Assembly: GCA_002069725.1 (NCBI GenBank)
Contig: MWBW01000011.1
Coordinates: 1 to 58,235 of the forward strand
DNA length: 58,235 nt
Reading direction: 5' to 3'
Source: Firmicutes bacterium ADurb.Bin248
GTDB taxonomy: Bacteria > Bacillota > Clostridia > Christensenellales > CAG-138
Shown: in pieces, positions 10,145 to 19,096 of the stretch
Layout: every line of letters begins with the position of its first letter
How positions within the stretch are numbered: the stretch's first letter is position 1
Made by a program: the position numbers and the translations under genes
Notes under the pieces: model-generated
Databases searched by the model: none
What the model saw: only the letters and a program-made list of their open reading frames with translations
Told to the model about the DNA's origin: nothing

Positions 10145-10179
10145 TTACGGCATATTGAAAATGCGGAGGATACATAAAC

Positions 10180-11016
10180 ATGAAAAAACTATGCAGGTTA
10201 TTGGCGCTGGCGCTCGCGCTCCCGTTCGCGCTCTGCGGCTGCAAGCAGGCTGAAAGCTACGCCAGCGTGCTCGACAAGATCCAAAAGACGGGCCGGCTCG
10301 TCGTATCGATGAGCCCCGACTTCGCGCCCATGGAGTTCACGGACGCGTCGAAAACCGGCCAGGACCAGTACGTCGGCTTCGACGTGACGCTTGCCGGATA
10401 CATCGCGGACGCGCTGGGCGTCGAGCTCGTCATCGAGGCGATGGACTTCACGGCCTGCCAGGCCGCCGTGGCCGAGGGCGGCGCGGACATTTCGATCTCC
10501 GGCTACTCCTATATGCCCGAGCGCGCGGAGAACTTCAACCTTTCCGATTTTTATTACGCGGGGGACAACGAGTCCGAGCAGTGCATACTGATACTCGCCT
10601 CGAACGCCGACGCGCTCAAAACCGGGGAGGATTTCGCTGGCAAGAAGGTCTCCGCGCAGAACGCTTCGCTGCAGATGAGCCTTCTGAGCGAGCAGCTTCC
10701 CGACGCGGTCGCCAACCCCATCGTGGACCTCAACACCGCCGTGCAGGAGCTGATCAACGGCTATGTGGACGCCGTATGCGTGGCCAAGGGCAACGGCGAG
10801 GCGTTCATCGCGACGTATCCGGAGCTCGCGCTCTCCGAATTCCAGTTCGCGATCGAGGACGAGGGCAACCTTGTGCTGATCCCCAAGGGCGAGGACGAGC
10901 TGACCGCCAAAATAAACGAGATACTCAAGGGCGCGTACGACGCCGGGCTTTACGGCGGCTGGTATGCAGACGCGAAGGCGCTCGCGGCGACCCTCGGGAT
11001 CGATGTTTCCGAATAA
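10180..11016 (+). CDS. Amino acid ABC transporter, substrate-binding lipoprotein
   Basis: The 278-residue protein is a family 3 (SBP_bac_3) solute receptor tethered to the outer face of the membrane. It has a Lys-Lys signal peptide ending in LCGC (lipobox Cys near residue 21), a LVVSMSPDFAPMEFTD opening typical of polar amino acid receptors, the YVGFDVTLAGYIADALG block, and a C-terminal helix region. Its own promoter and the downstream permease and ATPase genes show it is the first gene of a three-gene importer operon. The ligand, probably a polar or cationic amino acid, cannot be read from the sequence. Confidence 0.93.
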   Translation: MKKLCRLLALALALPFALCGCKQAESYASVLDKIQKTGRLVVSMSPDFAPMEFTDASKTGQDQYVGFDVTLAGYIADALGVELVIEAMDFTACQAAVAEGGADISISGYSYMPERAENFNLSDFYYAGDNESEQCILILASNADALKTGEDFAGKKVSAQNASLQMSLLSEQLPDAVANPIVDLNTAVQELINGYVDAVCVAKGNGEAFIATYPELALSEFQFAIEDEGNLVLIPKGEDELTAKINEILKGAYDAGLYGGWYADAKALAATLGIDVSE

Positions 11017-11049
11017 CGGCAATATGGCGTCGATCGGCGGGGCAGCGCG

Positions 11050-11712
11050 ATGGAACTGATTTTCAGGCTCGTTGAAAAATACGGCGGCGTGTTTCTGCAG
11101 GGGCTGGGCTATACGCTGCTGCTCTCGGTCATCGCCGTGGCGGCGGGCACGGTGCTGGGCGCGCTGGTCGCGCTGATGCGCATGTCGCGCGTTAAGCCGC
11201 TCAACTGGCTCATGTCGGCCTACATCGAGCTGATCCGCGGCACGCCCGCGCTGCTCCAGCTGTTCTTCTTTTACCTGATACTGCCCCGGTGGTTCCTGGC
11301 GGTCAACCCGTCGAAGTTCGTCTGCGTGGCGGTGGCGCTCGTCATCAACAGCTCCGCCTACGTGTCGGAGATCATCAGAAGCGGCGTCCAGGCCGTGGAC
11401 CGCGGGCAGACCGAAGCGGGGCTGAGCCTCGGGCTCACCAAAAGGCAGACCATGCTCCGCATCGTCATGCCCCAGGCGATCAAGAACATACTGCCGGCCC
11501 TGGGCAACGAGTTCGTCATGGTCATCAAGGAAACCTCGCTCGCCTCGACCTTCTTCGTGGGGGATCTGATGAGCGCGTTTCGCACGGTGCAGGGCAACAC
11601 CTACCTCGTCATAGAGCCGCTGATGATCGTGGGCTTCATCTACTTCGCGCTCACCTTCACGCTCAGCAAGGCCGTTTTGCGCTTCGAGAGGAGGCTCAAG
11701 GCAAGTGATTGA
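11050..11712 (+). CDS. Amino acid ABC transporter, permease
   Basis: The 220-residue membrane protein has the HisM/GlnP type layout: a first helix after [17 protein letters not shown], the [14 protein letters not shown] segment near residue 60, and the EAA loop [32 protein letters not shown] near 120-150 that docks the ATPase. A weak GGCGGGG serves as ribosome binding site 33 bases after the receptor gene. The following ATPase gene overlaps its end by 8 bases, indicating coupled translation. Confidence 0.94.
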   Translation: MELIFRLVEKYGGVFLQGLGYTLLLSVIAVAAGTVLGALVALMRMSRVKPLNWLMSAYIELIRGTPALLQLFFFYLILPRWFLAVNPSKFVCVAVALVINSSAYVSEIIRSGVQAVDRGQTEAGLSLGLTKRQTMLRIVMPQAIKNILPALGNEFVMVIKETSLASTFFVGDLMSAFRTVQGNTYLVIEPLMIVGFIYFALTFTLSKAVLRFERRLKASD

Positions 11713-12427
11713 AACCGTCGACCTTTATAAAAGCTTCGGCAAGCTCGCGGTGCTGCGCGGCGTGAGCGAGCGCATCGGGAAGGGCGAGGTCGTCTCCGTC
11801 GTCGGCCCCTCGGGCGGGGGCAAGAGCACGTTTTTGCGCTGCCTCAACCTGCTCGAGAAGCCCGACTCCGGCGCGATCCTCTTCGAGGGCGCGGACATCA
11901 CGCAAAAGGGCGCGGACGCGGGCGTTCACCGCCGGCGCATGGGCATGGTGTTCCAGCAGTTCAACGTGTTCCCGCACCTGAGCGCGGCCGAGAACATCAT
12001 GCTCGCGCCCATGCTCGTGAAGAAAAAGACGCGGCGCGAGGCGGACGATATGGCGCGCGCGCTGCTCGCGCGCGTCGGCCTCGCCGACAAGTACGCGGAG
12101 CATCCCGCGCGCCTCTCCGGCGGGCAGAAGCAGCGCCTCGCCATCGTGCGGGCCCTCGCCATGGAGCCGGACGTGATGCTCTTCGACGAGCCCACGAGCG
12201 CGCTCGACCCCGAGATGGTCGGCGAGGTGCTCGCGGTGATCCGCGGCCTCGTCGCCGAGGGCATGACCACCGTCATCGTCACGCACGAAATGGGCTTCGC
12301 GCGCGAGATCTCCGACCGCGTGCTTTTCATGGACAACGGCGTCATCGTCGAGAGCGGCCCGCCCGCCGAGCTGTTCGCGCGTCCGAAGATGGAGAGGACG
12401 AAGGAATTCCTGAGCAAGGTGCTGTGA
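11705..12427 (+). CDS. Amino acid ABC transporter, ATP-binding protein
   Basis: The 240-residue ATPase energises the importer from the cytoplasmic side. Walker A is GPSGGGKST near residue 38, the signature [16 protein letters not shown] and Walker [16 protein letters not shown] follow, then [14 protein letters not shown] with the switch His. It belongs to the GlnQ/HisP polar amino acid family. The GTG start at 11705 overlaps the permease stop. After the stop codon an AT-rich stretch (12428-12562) with a small GGCAAT/ATTGCC hairpin separates it from the convergent noc gene. Confidence 0.95.
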   Translation: MIETVDLYKSFGKLAVLRGVSERIGKGEVVSVVGPSGGGKSTFLRCLNLLEKPDSGAILFEGADITQKGADAGVHRRRMGMVFQQFNVFPHLSAAENIMLAPMLVKKKTRREADDMARALLARVGLADKYAEHPARLSGGQKQRLAIVRALAMEPDVMLFDEPTSALDPEMVGEVLAVIRGLVAEGMTTVIVTHEMGFAREISDRVLFMDNGVIVESGPPAELFARPKMERTKEFLSKVL

Positions 12428-12562
12428 CTGACGGCAATCGAAAATTGCCGCTGATCACGGCTAATGGCGAACAGATAACACTTTTCACGCGAATGAATCC
12501 GGAGCGCTTTTGCTATAACGCAGAAGCTAAAAATCGAATCGTAATTTACCGAAAATCCGAAT

Positions 12563-13402
12563 TCAGATTTTCCGCGTGACGCGTATGCTGATGTCCACGC
12601 CGTCGGCGCGGTCTTCCTGTTCGACCTCGACGGTCATGCCGGATTCGCGAAGGGCGTTGACCGCGTCGTTGATGGTGTTCATGAAGATACGGTAGTCGCG
12701 GATCAGGCGGATGATGACGGGCCGCGGCTTCGCGCCGTCGGCCTTTTCGTCGTAGAGGCGGTTGAGCGTCTTTTCGACGAGCTGCTCGGTCTCCTTGACC
12801 GAAAGGCCGCGTTCGGATATCTTCTTCACGAAGTCGAGGCGGCTCCGGTCGTCGTTGAGCTTTAAGAGAGCGCGCGCGTGCCGCTCCGAGAGGCGCGCCT
12901 CGGTCATGGCGGACTTGACCTCGTCGGAAAGCTTCAACAGGCGCAGCTTGTTGGCGATGGAGGACTGGCTTTTGCCCACGCGTTCCGCGAGCCCCTCCTG
13001 CGTGAGGCCGTAGGTTTCAAGCAGCGACGCGTAGCACTGCGCCTCCTCGAGATAATGCAAATCCTCGCGCTGCAAATTCTCGATCAGCGCCATGACGGCG
13101 CTCGTCTCGTCCATGACCTCCTGCTGCACGATGCAGCTCACGCGCGTCAAGCCGAGGCTCGTCACCGCGCGCAGGCGGCGTTCTCCCGCGACGAGTTCGT
13201 AGACGTCCCCCACGCGCCGCACGAGCAGAGGCTGCAAAAGCCCCACCTGCCTGATAGATTGCGCGAGCTCCGCGATGCTCTCCTCGTCGAAGGCCGTGCG
13301 CGGCTGGTACGGATTCGGGCGGATCTTCGCGACGGGCAGCTCCACGAGCTGGCGGCTTTTGTCCGCCGCGGGGTTGTCCTTCAAAAAGTCGAATACGGGC
13401 AT
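12563..13402 (-). CDS. noc: Nucleoid occlusion protein Noc (ParB paralogue)
   Basis: Noc binds its own DNA sites, spreads along the chromosome and the membrane, and blocks division over the nucleoid. The 279-residue product has a CTP-binding N-terminal domain (NPYQPR, GERRLRA) and a central helix-turn-helix. In the recognition helix it reads GKSQSSIANKLRLL and later ERHARALL. Gln and Arg at these positions are those known to separate Noc from ParB (which has Arg and Gly), so Noc is favoured over ParB; the second paralogue in this window shows the ParB residues. The start at 13402 has GGGAGG upstream and yields a short hydrophobic-basic N-terminus. It lies downstream of rsmG and mnmG as in other Firmicutes. 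Confidence 0.85.
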   Translation of the reverse strand: MPVFDFLKDNPAADKSRQLVELPVAKIRPNPYQPRTAFDEESIAELAQSIRQVGLLQPLLVRRVGDVYELVAGERRLRAVTSLGLTRVSCIVQQEVMDETSAVMALIENLQREDLHYLEEAQCYASLLETYGLTQEGLAERVGKSQSSIANKLRLLKLSDEVKSAMTEARLSERHARALLKLNDDRSRLDFVKKISERGLSVKETEQLVEKTLNRLYDEKADGAKPRPVIIRLIRDYRIFMNTINDAVNALRESGMTVEVEQEDRADGVDISIRVTRKI

Positions 13403-13513
13403 GGCGGCATCCTCCCTGTTCTGTGCGTTCTGCGCGAATTGAAAAAATCCTGCCGCGCGGCGAAGTTCGCGCGGTTTCGGCAAAAGAAGTCGTCCTTCGC
13501 GGGGGAAATCGGG

Positions 13514-14200
13514 CTAGAGCGGGTTCTTCTCGGCGCTACCGGCCTTCCTCGGATATTCCTTGGGCGTGGGCGCGGTTTTTTTGACGAGCATCACGCGCCG
13601 CTCCCCCCAGGGGACGTTGTAATCGACGAGTTCGGCTTCGAGGCGGAGCAGCCGCGTCGCGCGCGAGGCGGAAGCCAGCTCCTCGTCGGCCTTGGGCCCC
13701 TTGTAGAAGAGCGCCGTGCCGCCGACGCGAACGAGCGGCGCCGTCCACTCCATAAGCGCGGACGCGCTCGCCACGGCCCGCGCGAGGGCGACGTCGTAGC
13801 GCGCGCGGTGCGCCGGGTCGCGCCCCGCGTCCTCCGCGCGCATATGGACGGGCGCGGCGCGAAGGTTCAGTTCCCCGAGCAGCGTTTCGAGGAACGCGAG
13901 CCGCTTTTTAAGAGAGTCGAGCAGCGTCATGGAGAGATCCGGCCGCATGATCAGCAGCGGCACGCCGGGAAAACCCGCGCCCGTGCCCACGTCGACGCAG
14001 CGCGCGCCTTTGGGGATCAGCTCTATGGGCAGCAGGCTGTCCGCGAAATGCTTGGCCGCGACCTCCTCGGGCTCCGTGATGGCGGTCAGGTTCACCCTTT
14101 GGTTCCATTCGGCGAGCAGCGCGAAGTAGCGGGCGAATTTCGCCCTCTGTCCCCCGCTTGCTTGCGGAATGTATTTTTCGATGAAGCCGTCGATTTCCAT
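13514..14200 (-). CDS. rsmG: 16S rRNA (guanine527-N7)-methyltransferase RsmG
   Basis: RsmG methylates G527 in the decoding region of 16S rRNA. The 228-residue protein has the family opening IDGFIEKYIPQAS...LAEWNQRVNLTAITEPEEVAAKHFADSL and the SAM-binding DVGTGAGFPGVPLLIM, followed by the DSLKKRLAFL helix and ARAVAS. The ATG at 14200 with an AAAGGGC site is preferred because the conserved sequence begins there. It sits between mnmG and noc on the same strand, the conserved Firmicute order. The 160-bp spacer upstream contains a GGGCGGAT palindrome and the mnmG 3' repeat. Confidence 0.95.
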   Translation of the reverse strand: MEIDGFIEKYIPQASGGQRAKFARYFALLAEWNQRVNLTAITEPEEVAAKHFADSLLPIELIPKGARCVDVGTGAGFPGVPLLIMRPDLSMTLLDSLKKRLAFLETLLGELNLRAAPVHMRAEDAGRDPAHRARYDVALARAVASASALMEWTAPLVRVGGTALFYKGPKADEELASASRATRLLRLEAELVDYNVPWGERRVMLVKKTAPTPKEYPRKAGSAEKNPL

Positions 14201-14231
14201 GGTGCCCTTTCGAACGTTTTTATCAATCGGC

Positions 14232-14250
14232 GGGCGGATGATATCCGCCC
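14232..14250. repeat. GGGCGGAT palindrome, copy 1
   Basis: GGGCGGAT-GAT-ATCCGCCC, a perfect 8-bp inverted repeat around three bases, in the rsmG-mnmG spacer. Copies with identical arms occur at 17551-17569 and 33989-34007. Confidence 0.85.
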
Positions 14251-14319
14251 CTGCAAAACGATGAACCGTTCCCCGATTGTCAATCGGCGGATGACCGCGC
14301 GGGGCCGTCCCTGCATGAA

Positions 14320-14366
14320 TCCCGCCCGCGGCGGCGTTTCTGATTGTCAATTGTCAATTGTCAATT
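14320..14366 (-). repeat. Heptad stop-codon repeat with GC-rich block, mnmG 3' end
   Basis: On the minus strand the mnmG stop TGA is part of three exact AATTGAC units followed by a GC-rich block related to AACGCCGCCTGCGGGCGG. The same composite occurs after other genes in this window (17616-17665 and parts at 19072-19104 and 37479-37534). Confidence 0.8.
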
Positions 14367-16262
14367 ACCCTCGCGTCCGTCCTCCGCGGCTTGTTTTTTC
14401 AGGTAGATCATCAGCACCGCCACGTCCGCCGGCGACACGCCGGGGATGCGGCTCGCGCGGCCGAGGCTCTCGGGCTTCGCGGCGGCGAGCTTCTGGCGCG
14501 CCTCGATGCGAAGGCCGTCCATGCCCGAATAGTCGAGCGAGGGCGGCAGCGGCGTATCCTCGAGCGCGCGAAAGCGCGCGAGCAGCGCCTTTTCCTTTTC
14601 GATGTAGCCCGCGTAGCGCGCGTCGAGTTCGACGGCCTCCCGCGCCTCCGGCGAGAGCGCGGGGAGCGCCTGCGGGTAGAGCGCGAGCAGATCCGTATAT
14701 GCGACGCCGCGCCGCCGCAGCAGATCGCCGAGCCTCGCGCCCGAGCGCGGCACGGCTTCCCCGCGGCTCTCGAGCAGTTTGGCCAGCGCCTCCCCCGGCG
14801 CGACGGAGGCATTGAGCGCGGCCTTCGCGCGGGCGATCTCCTCGCGCTTGCGCATGAGGCGGGCGTAGCGCGCGTGCGAAACGAGGCCCGTCCTGCGCGC
14901 AAGCCCGGTAAGGCGTTCATCCGCGTTGTCTTGGCGAAGCAGCAGCCGGTATTCCGCGCGGCTGGTCATCATGCGGTACGGCTCGTTGGTGCCCTTGCCC
15001 GTGAGGTCGTCGCACAGCACGCCTATGTACGCGTCCGCGCGCGAGAGAATCAGCGGCGGTTCCCCCCTGAGCGCGAGCGCGGCGTTGATCCCGGCGTAAA
15101 GCCCCTGCGCGGCGGCCTCCTCGTAGCCCGAGCTGCCGTTGATCTGCCCCGCGAAGTACAAGCCTTCGATGCCGCGCGCGCGCAGCGCCGCGTCGAGCGA
15201 CAAGGGGTCTATGCAGTCGTACTCGATGGCGTAGCCGTAGCGCGTGACGCGGCAGTTCTCCAGGCCCGGTATCGTGCGCAGCATCTCCCGCTGCACGTCC
15301 GCGGGAAGCGAGGTGCTCATGCCCTGCACGTATTTCTCGTCGGTCGAAAGCCCTTCCGGCTCGATGAATATCTGGTGGCGCTCCTTGTCGGCGAAGCGCG
15401 TGATCTTGTCCTCGATGCTCGGGCAGTACCGCGTGCCCGTCGCGCGGATGAGGCCGGAGTACATGGCGCTCCTGTGCAGGTTCGCGCGGATGACGTCGTG
15501 GGTCGCCCCGTTGGTGTAGGTCAGATAGCAGGGGGTCTGCTCGCGGGTCAGGTCGCCCGTGAGGAAGGAAAAATGCGGCTGCGGCTCGTCCCCGGGCTGG
15601 AGCTCCATACTCGCATAGTCGAGGCTGCGCCCGGAAACGCGCGCGGGCGTGCCGGTCTTGAAGCGGCGAAGGTTGAAGCCGAGGTCCCTGAGCGACAGGG
15701 AAAGCTCCTCCGCGCGCATCAGCCCCGCGGGGCCGCTCTCCCACGCGCGGTCGCCTATGAGCACGCGGCTTTTCATATAGACGCCGGTCGCCACGACGAC
15801 GGCGCGGCAGGGAATGCTCTCCCCCGCGCTGTTCAGTCCGCCCGAGAGGCGGATGCCGCGCACGCGGCCGTTTTGCGTTTCGATTCGGGCGCACTCGCCC
15901 TGAAGGAGCAACAGGTTCTCCTGCCCCTCGAGCGCGCGCTTCATGCGCTCGTGATAAAGGCGCTTGTCGATCTGCGCGCGCAGCGACTGCACGGCGGGGC
16001 CTTTGCCGGTGTTGAGCATGCGCACCTGTATGTACGCGTCGTCCGCCGCAAGCCCCATCTCGCCGCCGAGCGCGTCGATCTCGCGCACGAGGTGGCCCTT
16101 GGACGTGCCGCCGACGGACGGGTTGCACGCCATGAGCGCCACGGCGTCGAGGTTGAGCGCCAGGCACAGCGTCGAAAAGCCCATGCGCGCGCAGGCGAGC
16201 GCGGCCTCTACGCCCGCGTGGCCCGCGCCGAGTATGACGATGTCGAACCCGTTTCCCTTCAT
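14361..16262 (-). CDS. mnmG: tRNA uridine 5-carboxymethylaminomethyl modification enzyme MnmG
   Basis: MnmG works with MnmE to modify the wobble uridine of several tRNAs, using FAD and NADH. The 633-residue protein begins with the FAD-binding DIVILGAGHAGVEAALA (GAGHAG at residues 12-17) and has GGTSKGHLVREIDALGGEMG, GTPARVSGRSLDY and the C-terminal helical domain ending in ISPADVAVLMIYLKK-like sequence. The start at 16262 has CGGAGGG upstream and an extended -10 box (TGGTATAAT, TATAAT at 16284-16289). The partner gene mnmE is not in the window. The stop codon lies inside a heptad repeat. Confidence 0.97.
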   Translation of the reverse strand: MKGNGFDIVILGAGHAGVEAALACARMGFSTLCLALNLDAVALMACNPSVGGTSKGHLVREIDALGGEMGLAADDAYIQVRMLNTGKGPAVQSLRAQIDKRLYHERMKRALEGQENLLLLQGECARIETQNGRVRGIRLSGGLNSAGESIPCRAVVVATGVYMKSRVLIGDRAWESGPAGLMRAEELSLSLRDLGFNLRRFKTGTPARVSGRSLDYASMELQPGDEPQPHFSFLTGDLTREQTPCYLTYTNGATHDVIRANLHRSAMYSGLIRATGTRYCPSIEDKITRFADKERHQIFIEPEGLSTDEKYVQGMSTSLPADVQREMLRTIPGLENCRVTRYGYAIEYDCIDPLSLDAALRARGIEGLYFAGQINGSSGYEEAAAQGLYAGINAALALRGEPPLILSRADAYIGVLCDDLTGKGTNEPYRMMTSRAEYRLLLRQDNADERLTGLARRTGLVSHARYARLMRKREEIARAKAALNASVAPGEALAKLLESRGEAVPRSGARLGDLLRRRGVAYTDLLALYPQALPALSPEAREAVELDARYAGYIEKEKALLARFRALEDTPLPPSLDYSGMDGLRIEARQKLAAAKPESLGRASRIPGVSPADVAVLMIYLKKQAAEDGREGN

Positions 16263-16481
16263 AGCCCTCCGTTCGCCCGGTCGATTATACCAAATGCGGA
16301 GGAATCTTGAAAGGGGATATTTCCCGTTCTGCGTTTTATTTCCCGGATTCGGCAGGAATTGCATGCGGGCAGGAGGCGGCGGGGACGCCCCTGCAACGGG
16401 CAAATCGAAACCGCGGCCGCTTAAAACGAAGGCTGTTCGAATAAATCCGGTTGTCGATCACCCTTGCCCCCGTATTGTTTC

Positions 16482-16510
16482 TTTACACGGAACCGGGGAT
16501 TCTGTATAAT
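16482..16510 (+). promoter_or_regulatory. Promoter of the DMT permease gene
   Basis: TTTACA (16482-16487) and TATAAT (16505-16510) with a 17-base spacer, about 50 bases before the start codon, which is preceded by AGAGGAGG. Confidence 0.85.
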
Positions 16511-16561
16511 TATGACCTGTAATCCGCGCTCCCCAAACCGAAAGAGGAGGCAAGTTTTTCC

Positions 16562-17458
16562 ATGTGGTTTGCGCTCTCCCTGGCCGCACTGCTGTGCTGG
16601 AGCGGCTCCGATCTCTTTTCCAAAATAGGCTGCACCGACCGGAGTGACAAGTACAGTCACCTGAAGATGGTCGTCGCCGTGGGCGCCGTGATGGGTCTGC
16701 ACGCGGCGTATGAGATGATCTTCGGCGGAACGGTCATGACGCTCGACGTGTTTCTGCGCTACCTGCCCGTGAGCGCGCTCTACATACTCTCGATGACGCT
16801 GGGCTACCTCGGCCTTCGCTACATCGAGCTGTCGATCAGTTCGCCCATCTGCAACACTTCGGGCGCGGTAGTCGTGGCGCTGTACCTCATCATGGGCGAA
16901 ACCATAGAGGCCCCGCAGCTCGTCGCCGTGGGGCTCATCGGCGTGGGCGTATTGATGCTCGGCGTCGTGCAGATGACCGAGGACGAGGAGCTGCGCGGCC
17001 TCCGCCAGCAGGCGGGCAACTTCAAGTATTCAAAAAGCCTGCTTGCCCTGCTGATTCCCGTGGCGTACTGCCTGCTCGACGCGGCGGGCACCTTCGCGGA
17101 CGGCCTCGTGCTCGAAACCCTCGACGAGAACGCCGCCAACACGGCCTACGAGCTGACGTTCCTGCTGTGTGCCGCCGCGAGCTTCGTTTACGTGAAGCTC
17201 GTCAAAAAGCAGAAGTTCTTCCCCAAGCAGGAAGCGCCCAAATACGTCGGCGCGCTGTTCGAAACGGGCGGCCAGTTCGCCTACGTGTTCGCCCTCGGCG
17301 CGAACGCCATGCTCGCGGCGCCGGTCATCTCGTGCTACTGCGCGCTCTCGGTCGTCTGGAGCCGTATATTCCTCAAGGAAAAGCTCGGCTGGAAGCACTA
17401 TGTCTGCATCGCGGGCATCATCGCGGGCATCGCGATATTGGGGATTTACGACGCTTAG
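16562..17458 (+). CDS. DMT/EamA-like membrane transporter
   Basis: The 298-residue protein is almost entirely hydrophobic, with about ten membrane segments in two halves and short charged loops, as in the drug/metabolite transporter (EamA) superfamily. The second half begins near SKSLLALLIPVAYCLLDAAGTFADG. The substrate is unknown. An AGAGGAGG site and a near-consensus promoter precede it. It is divergent from mnmG and convergent with guaD. A terminator follows at 17507-17542 after an AT-rich heptad repeat that starts right at its stop codon. Confidence 0.85.
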   Translation: MWFALSLAALLCWSGSDLFSKIGCTDRSDKYSHLKMVVAVGAVMGLHAAYEMIFGGTVMTLDVFLRYLPVSALYILSMTLGYLGLRYIELSISSPICNTSGAVVVALYLIMGETIEAPQLVAVGLIGVGVLMLGVVQMTEDEELRGLRQQAGNFKYSKSLLALLIPVAYCLLDAAGTFADGLVLETLDENAANTAYELTFLLCAAASFVYVKLVKKQKFFPKQEAPKYVGALFETGGQFAYVFALGANAMLAAPVISCYCALSVVWSRIFLKEKLGWKHYVCIAGIIAGIAILGIYDA

Positions 17459-17495
17459 GCAATTGACAATTGATAATTGATAATTGACAATTATG
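17459..17495 (+). repeat. Heptad repeat after the DMT permease stop
   Basis: Four consecutive 7-base units AATTGAC, AATTGAT, AATTGAT, AATTGAC start two bases after the TAG stop codon. The repeats supply TGA or TAA in all three reading frames. Confidence 0.85.
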
Positions 17496-17506
17496 TAAAT
17501 AAGAAT

Positions 17507-17542
17507 CGGCTTCCGCTTGAATGACGGAAGCCGGTTTTGTTT
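17507..17542 (+). terminator. Terminator after the DMT permease
   Basis: 9-bp stem CGGCTTCCG/CGGAAGCCG with a 9-base loop followed by GTTTTGTTT. Confidence 0.88.
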
Positions 17543-17550
17543 CGTTCTCC

Positions 17551-17569
17551 GGGCGGATAATATCCGCCC
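17551..17569. repeat. GGGCGGAT palindrome, copy 2
   Basis: GGGCGGATAATATCCGCCC, perfect 8-bp arms around AAT, followed by CTGC as in copy 1. It lies between the convergent DMT permease and guaD genes, just after the terminator. Confidence 0.85.
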
Positions 17570-17615
17570 CTGCGATAAACGGGGGATTGAACGGATGAAA
17601 ATTCATCCCGGATTT

Positions 17616-17665
17616 CCCGCCCGCAGGCGGCGTTCTTTAATTGTCAATTGTGCCATTGTCAATTA
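17616..17665 (-). repeat. Composite 3'-end repeat after guaD
   Basis: On the minus strand the guaD stop is followed by TAATTGAC-type units (two exact AATTGAC copies with an eight-base unit between) and then the GC-rich block CCCGCCCGCAGGCGGCGTTC (17616-17635, plus-strand reading). This is the best-preserved copy of the composite. Confidence 0.8.
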
Positions 17666-18934
17666 CTAAAATCGTTTTACCCCTTCGCTCCACACCGCCC
17701 TCACGCAGCGCGCGTCGTCCGCGTAGATGAGCCGCTCGAGCCGCTCGAGCGAAGTGAGCTTTCGCGAGGGCGGCAGGGTTTCATCCGAAAGCACCGCCGC
17801 GTGGAGCATGTCGCCTTTGGCGAAGCCCGGCCCCGCGCCGAAGTATGCCGCGCCCGCGGAGGTCGCGAGATAAAACGCCTCGGACACGGCCAAAAACCGT
17901 TCCTCCTCGCGTTTGCCGGAGTAGTAATACCGCGTTTTCGAGGCGCGGATGGCCTCGCCCATCACGTGGAACATCGAGAGCTTCGCGCCGCCCGCGATAT
18001 CCGAACCGAGCGCCACGCGGATGCCCTCGTCCAGCATCACACGAACCGGCGCCACGCCGGAATAGATGTTCGTGTTCGAGTCCGGGCAGTGGGCGACCCA
18101 CACGCCCGCGTCCTTTATGGCGGCGCGCTCAGCTTCGTCGCTGTGGACGCAGTGCGCCATGATCGTCCCATCGCGCCAGAGGCCGCGCCTGGCGTAGCTG
18201 TCCCAGTAGCCTTCGCAGTCCGGGCAGAGCTTTTTCACAAGTTCAATTTCGATGTCGTTCTCCGAGAGGTGGCTCTGTATGGGAACATCGTACTCGTCCG
18301 CGATCTTCGCCAGGCCTTCGAGCAGCGCGTCCGAGCAGGAGGGCGTGAAGCGCGGCGTGAGTATGGGCGAAAGGTGCTTATATCTTCGCGCGCGGCACTC
18401 CTCGATGAAGCGTCGCGTTTCGGCGAGCGAACCCTCGGGCGTCTCGGTCAGCTCCGGCGCGGTGTTCCTGTCCATGTTGACCTTGCCGGCGAAGCCCGTG
18501 ACGCCGACGCGCTCGAGTTCCTCCATGAGTATGTGCGCGCTCTCCCGGTGTATGCTCGCGTAGATGCAAACGCGCGTCGTGCCGAGGCGGATCAGGTTGT
18601 CCGCGAGCGCGCCGTAGACCTCGCGCGCGAAAACGGGGTCGGAAAAGAGCGCCTCGGTCTTGAACGTATAGGCGTTGAGCCACTCGATGAGGGGCAGATC
18701 CATGCCCATGCCGAGCATGGCGTACTGCGGCGCGTGCAGATGCAGGTCGGCGAACGAGGGTATGACGAGCTTGCCCGTGAAGTCGTATGCGCGCTCCGGC
18801 TCGCAGCCCTCGGGCAGCGCGGGAAAAATCCCCTCGATCGCGCCGTCTCGCAGGAGCAGGTATCCGTCCTCGAGGATTTCCGTTTTGCCCGGTTCGGGGG
18901 CGTGGATGATGGTGCCTTTGAGGGTTTCGAACAT
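17666..18934 (-). CDS. guaD: Guanine deaminase
   Basis: Guanine deaminase turns guanine into xanthine and ammonia. The 422-residue amidohydrolase has the zinc motif DLHLHAPQYAMLG (His65, His67), TTRVCIYASIHRES, the family-typical LTPRFTPSCSD, QSHLSEND with a metal or catalytic His, and AHCVHSD and GSDIAGG. The SPILTPRFTPSCSD block separates it from adenosine deaminase-like and cytosine deaminase relatives. It is the last of three minus-strand genes (hydantoinase, MocA-like, guaD); a REP-like palindrome (18979-19071) lies in the 162-base gap before it. No xanthine dehydrogenase is in the window. Confidence 0.93.
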   Translation of the reverse strand: MFETLKGTIIHAPEPGKTEILEDGYLLLRDGAIEGIFPALPEGCEPERAYDFTGKLVIPSFADLHLHAPQYAMLGMGMDLPLIEWLNAYTFKTEALFSDPVFAREVYGALADNLIRLGTTRVCIYASIHRESAHILMEELERVGVTGFAGKVNMDRNTAPELTETPEGSLAETRRFIEECRARRYKHLSPILTPRFTPSCSDALLEGLAKIADEYDVPIQSHLSENDIEIELVKKLCPDCEGYWDSYARRGLWRDGTIMAHCVHSDEAERAAIKDAGVWVAHCPDSNTNIYSGVAPVRVMLDEGIRVALGSDIAGGAKLSMFHVMGEAIRASKTRYYYSGKREEERFLAVSEAFYLATSAGAAYFGAGPGFAKGDMLHAAVLSDETLPPSRKLTSLERLERLIYADDARCVRAVWSEGVKRF

Positions 18935-18978
18935 AAAGAAGGCTCCTTTTTATTCGATGGCGGGCGGTTAGAGGGCAT

Positions 18979-19071
18979 GGGGACGGTTCTGTTTGTTCGA
19001 GGTTTCGGGTTATCCGGGGCAAACGAGCAGCCCATGGCCTGCGATTGCCCCAAACAAGCAGAACCGTCCCC
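18979..19071. repeat. REP-like double-hairpin palindrome
   Basis: The outer arms GGGGACGGTTCTG (from 18979) and CAGAACCGTCCCC (ending 19071) pair over 21 bases with two mismatches. Inner arms GGGGCAA (19016-19022) and TTGCCCC (19045-19051) form a second stem. Sequences starting GGGGACGGTTC are recurrent palindromes in Firmicutes and are often linked to REP-associated (RAYT/IS200-like) transposases; that link is from general knowledge, and no such transposase gene is seen here. Confidence 0.75.
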
Positions 19072-19096
19072 GTCGGCGTTCCTTGATTGTCAATTG

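Noticed and set aside
14336..14362. CRISPR-like short direct repeats
   Set aside because: The unit is 7 bases with no spacers; it is a tandem repeat at a gene end, and the same motif occurs after several genes.
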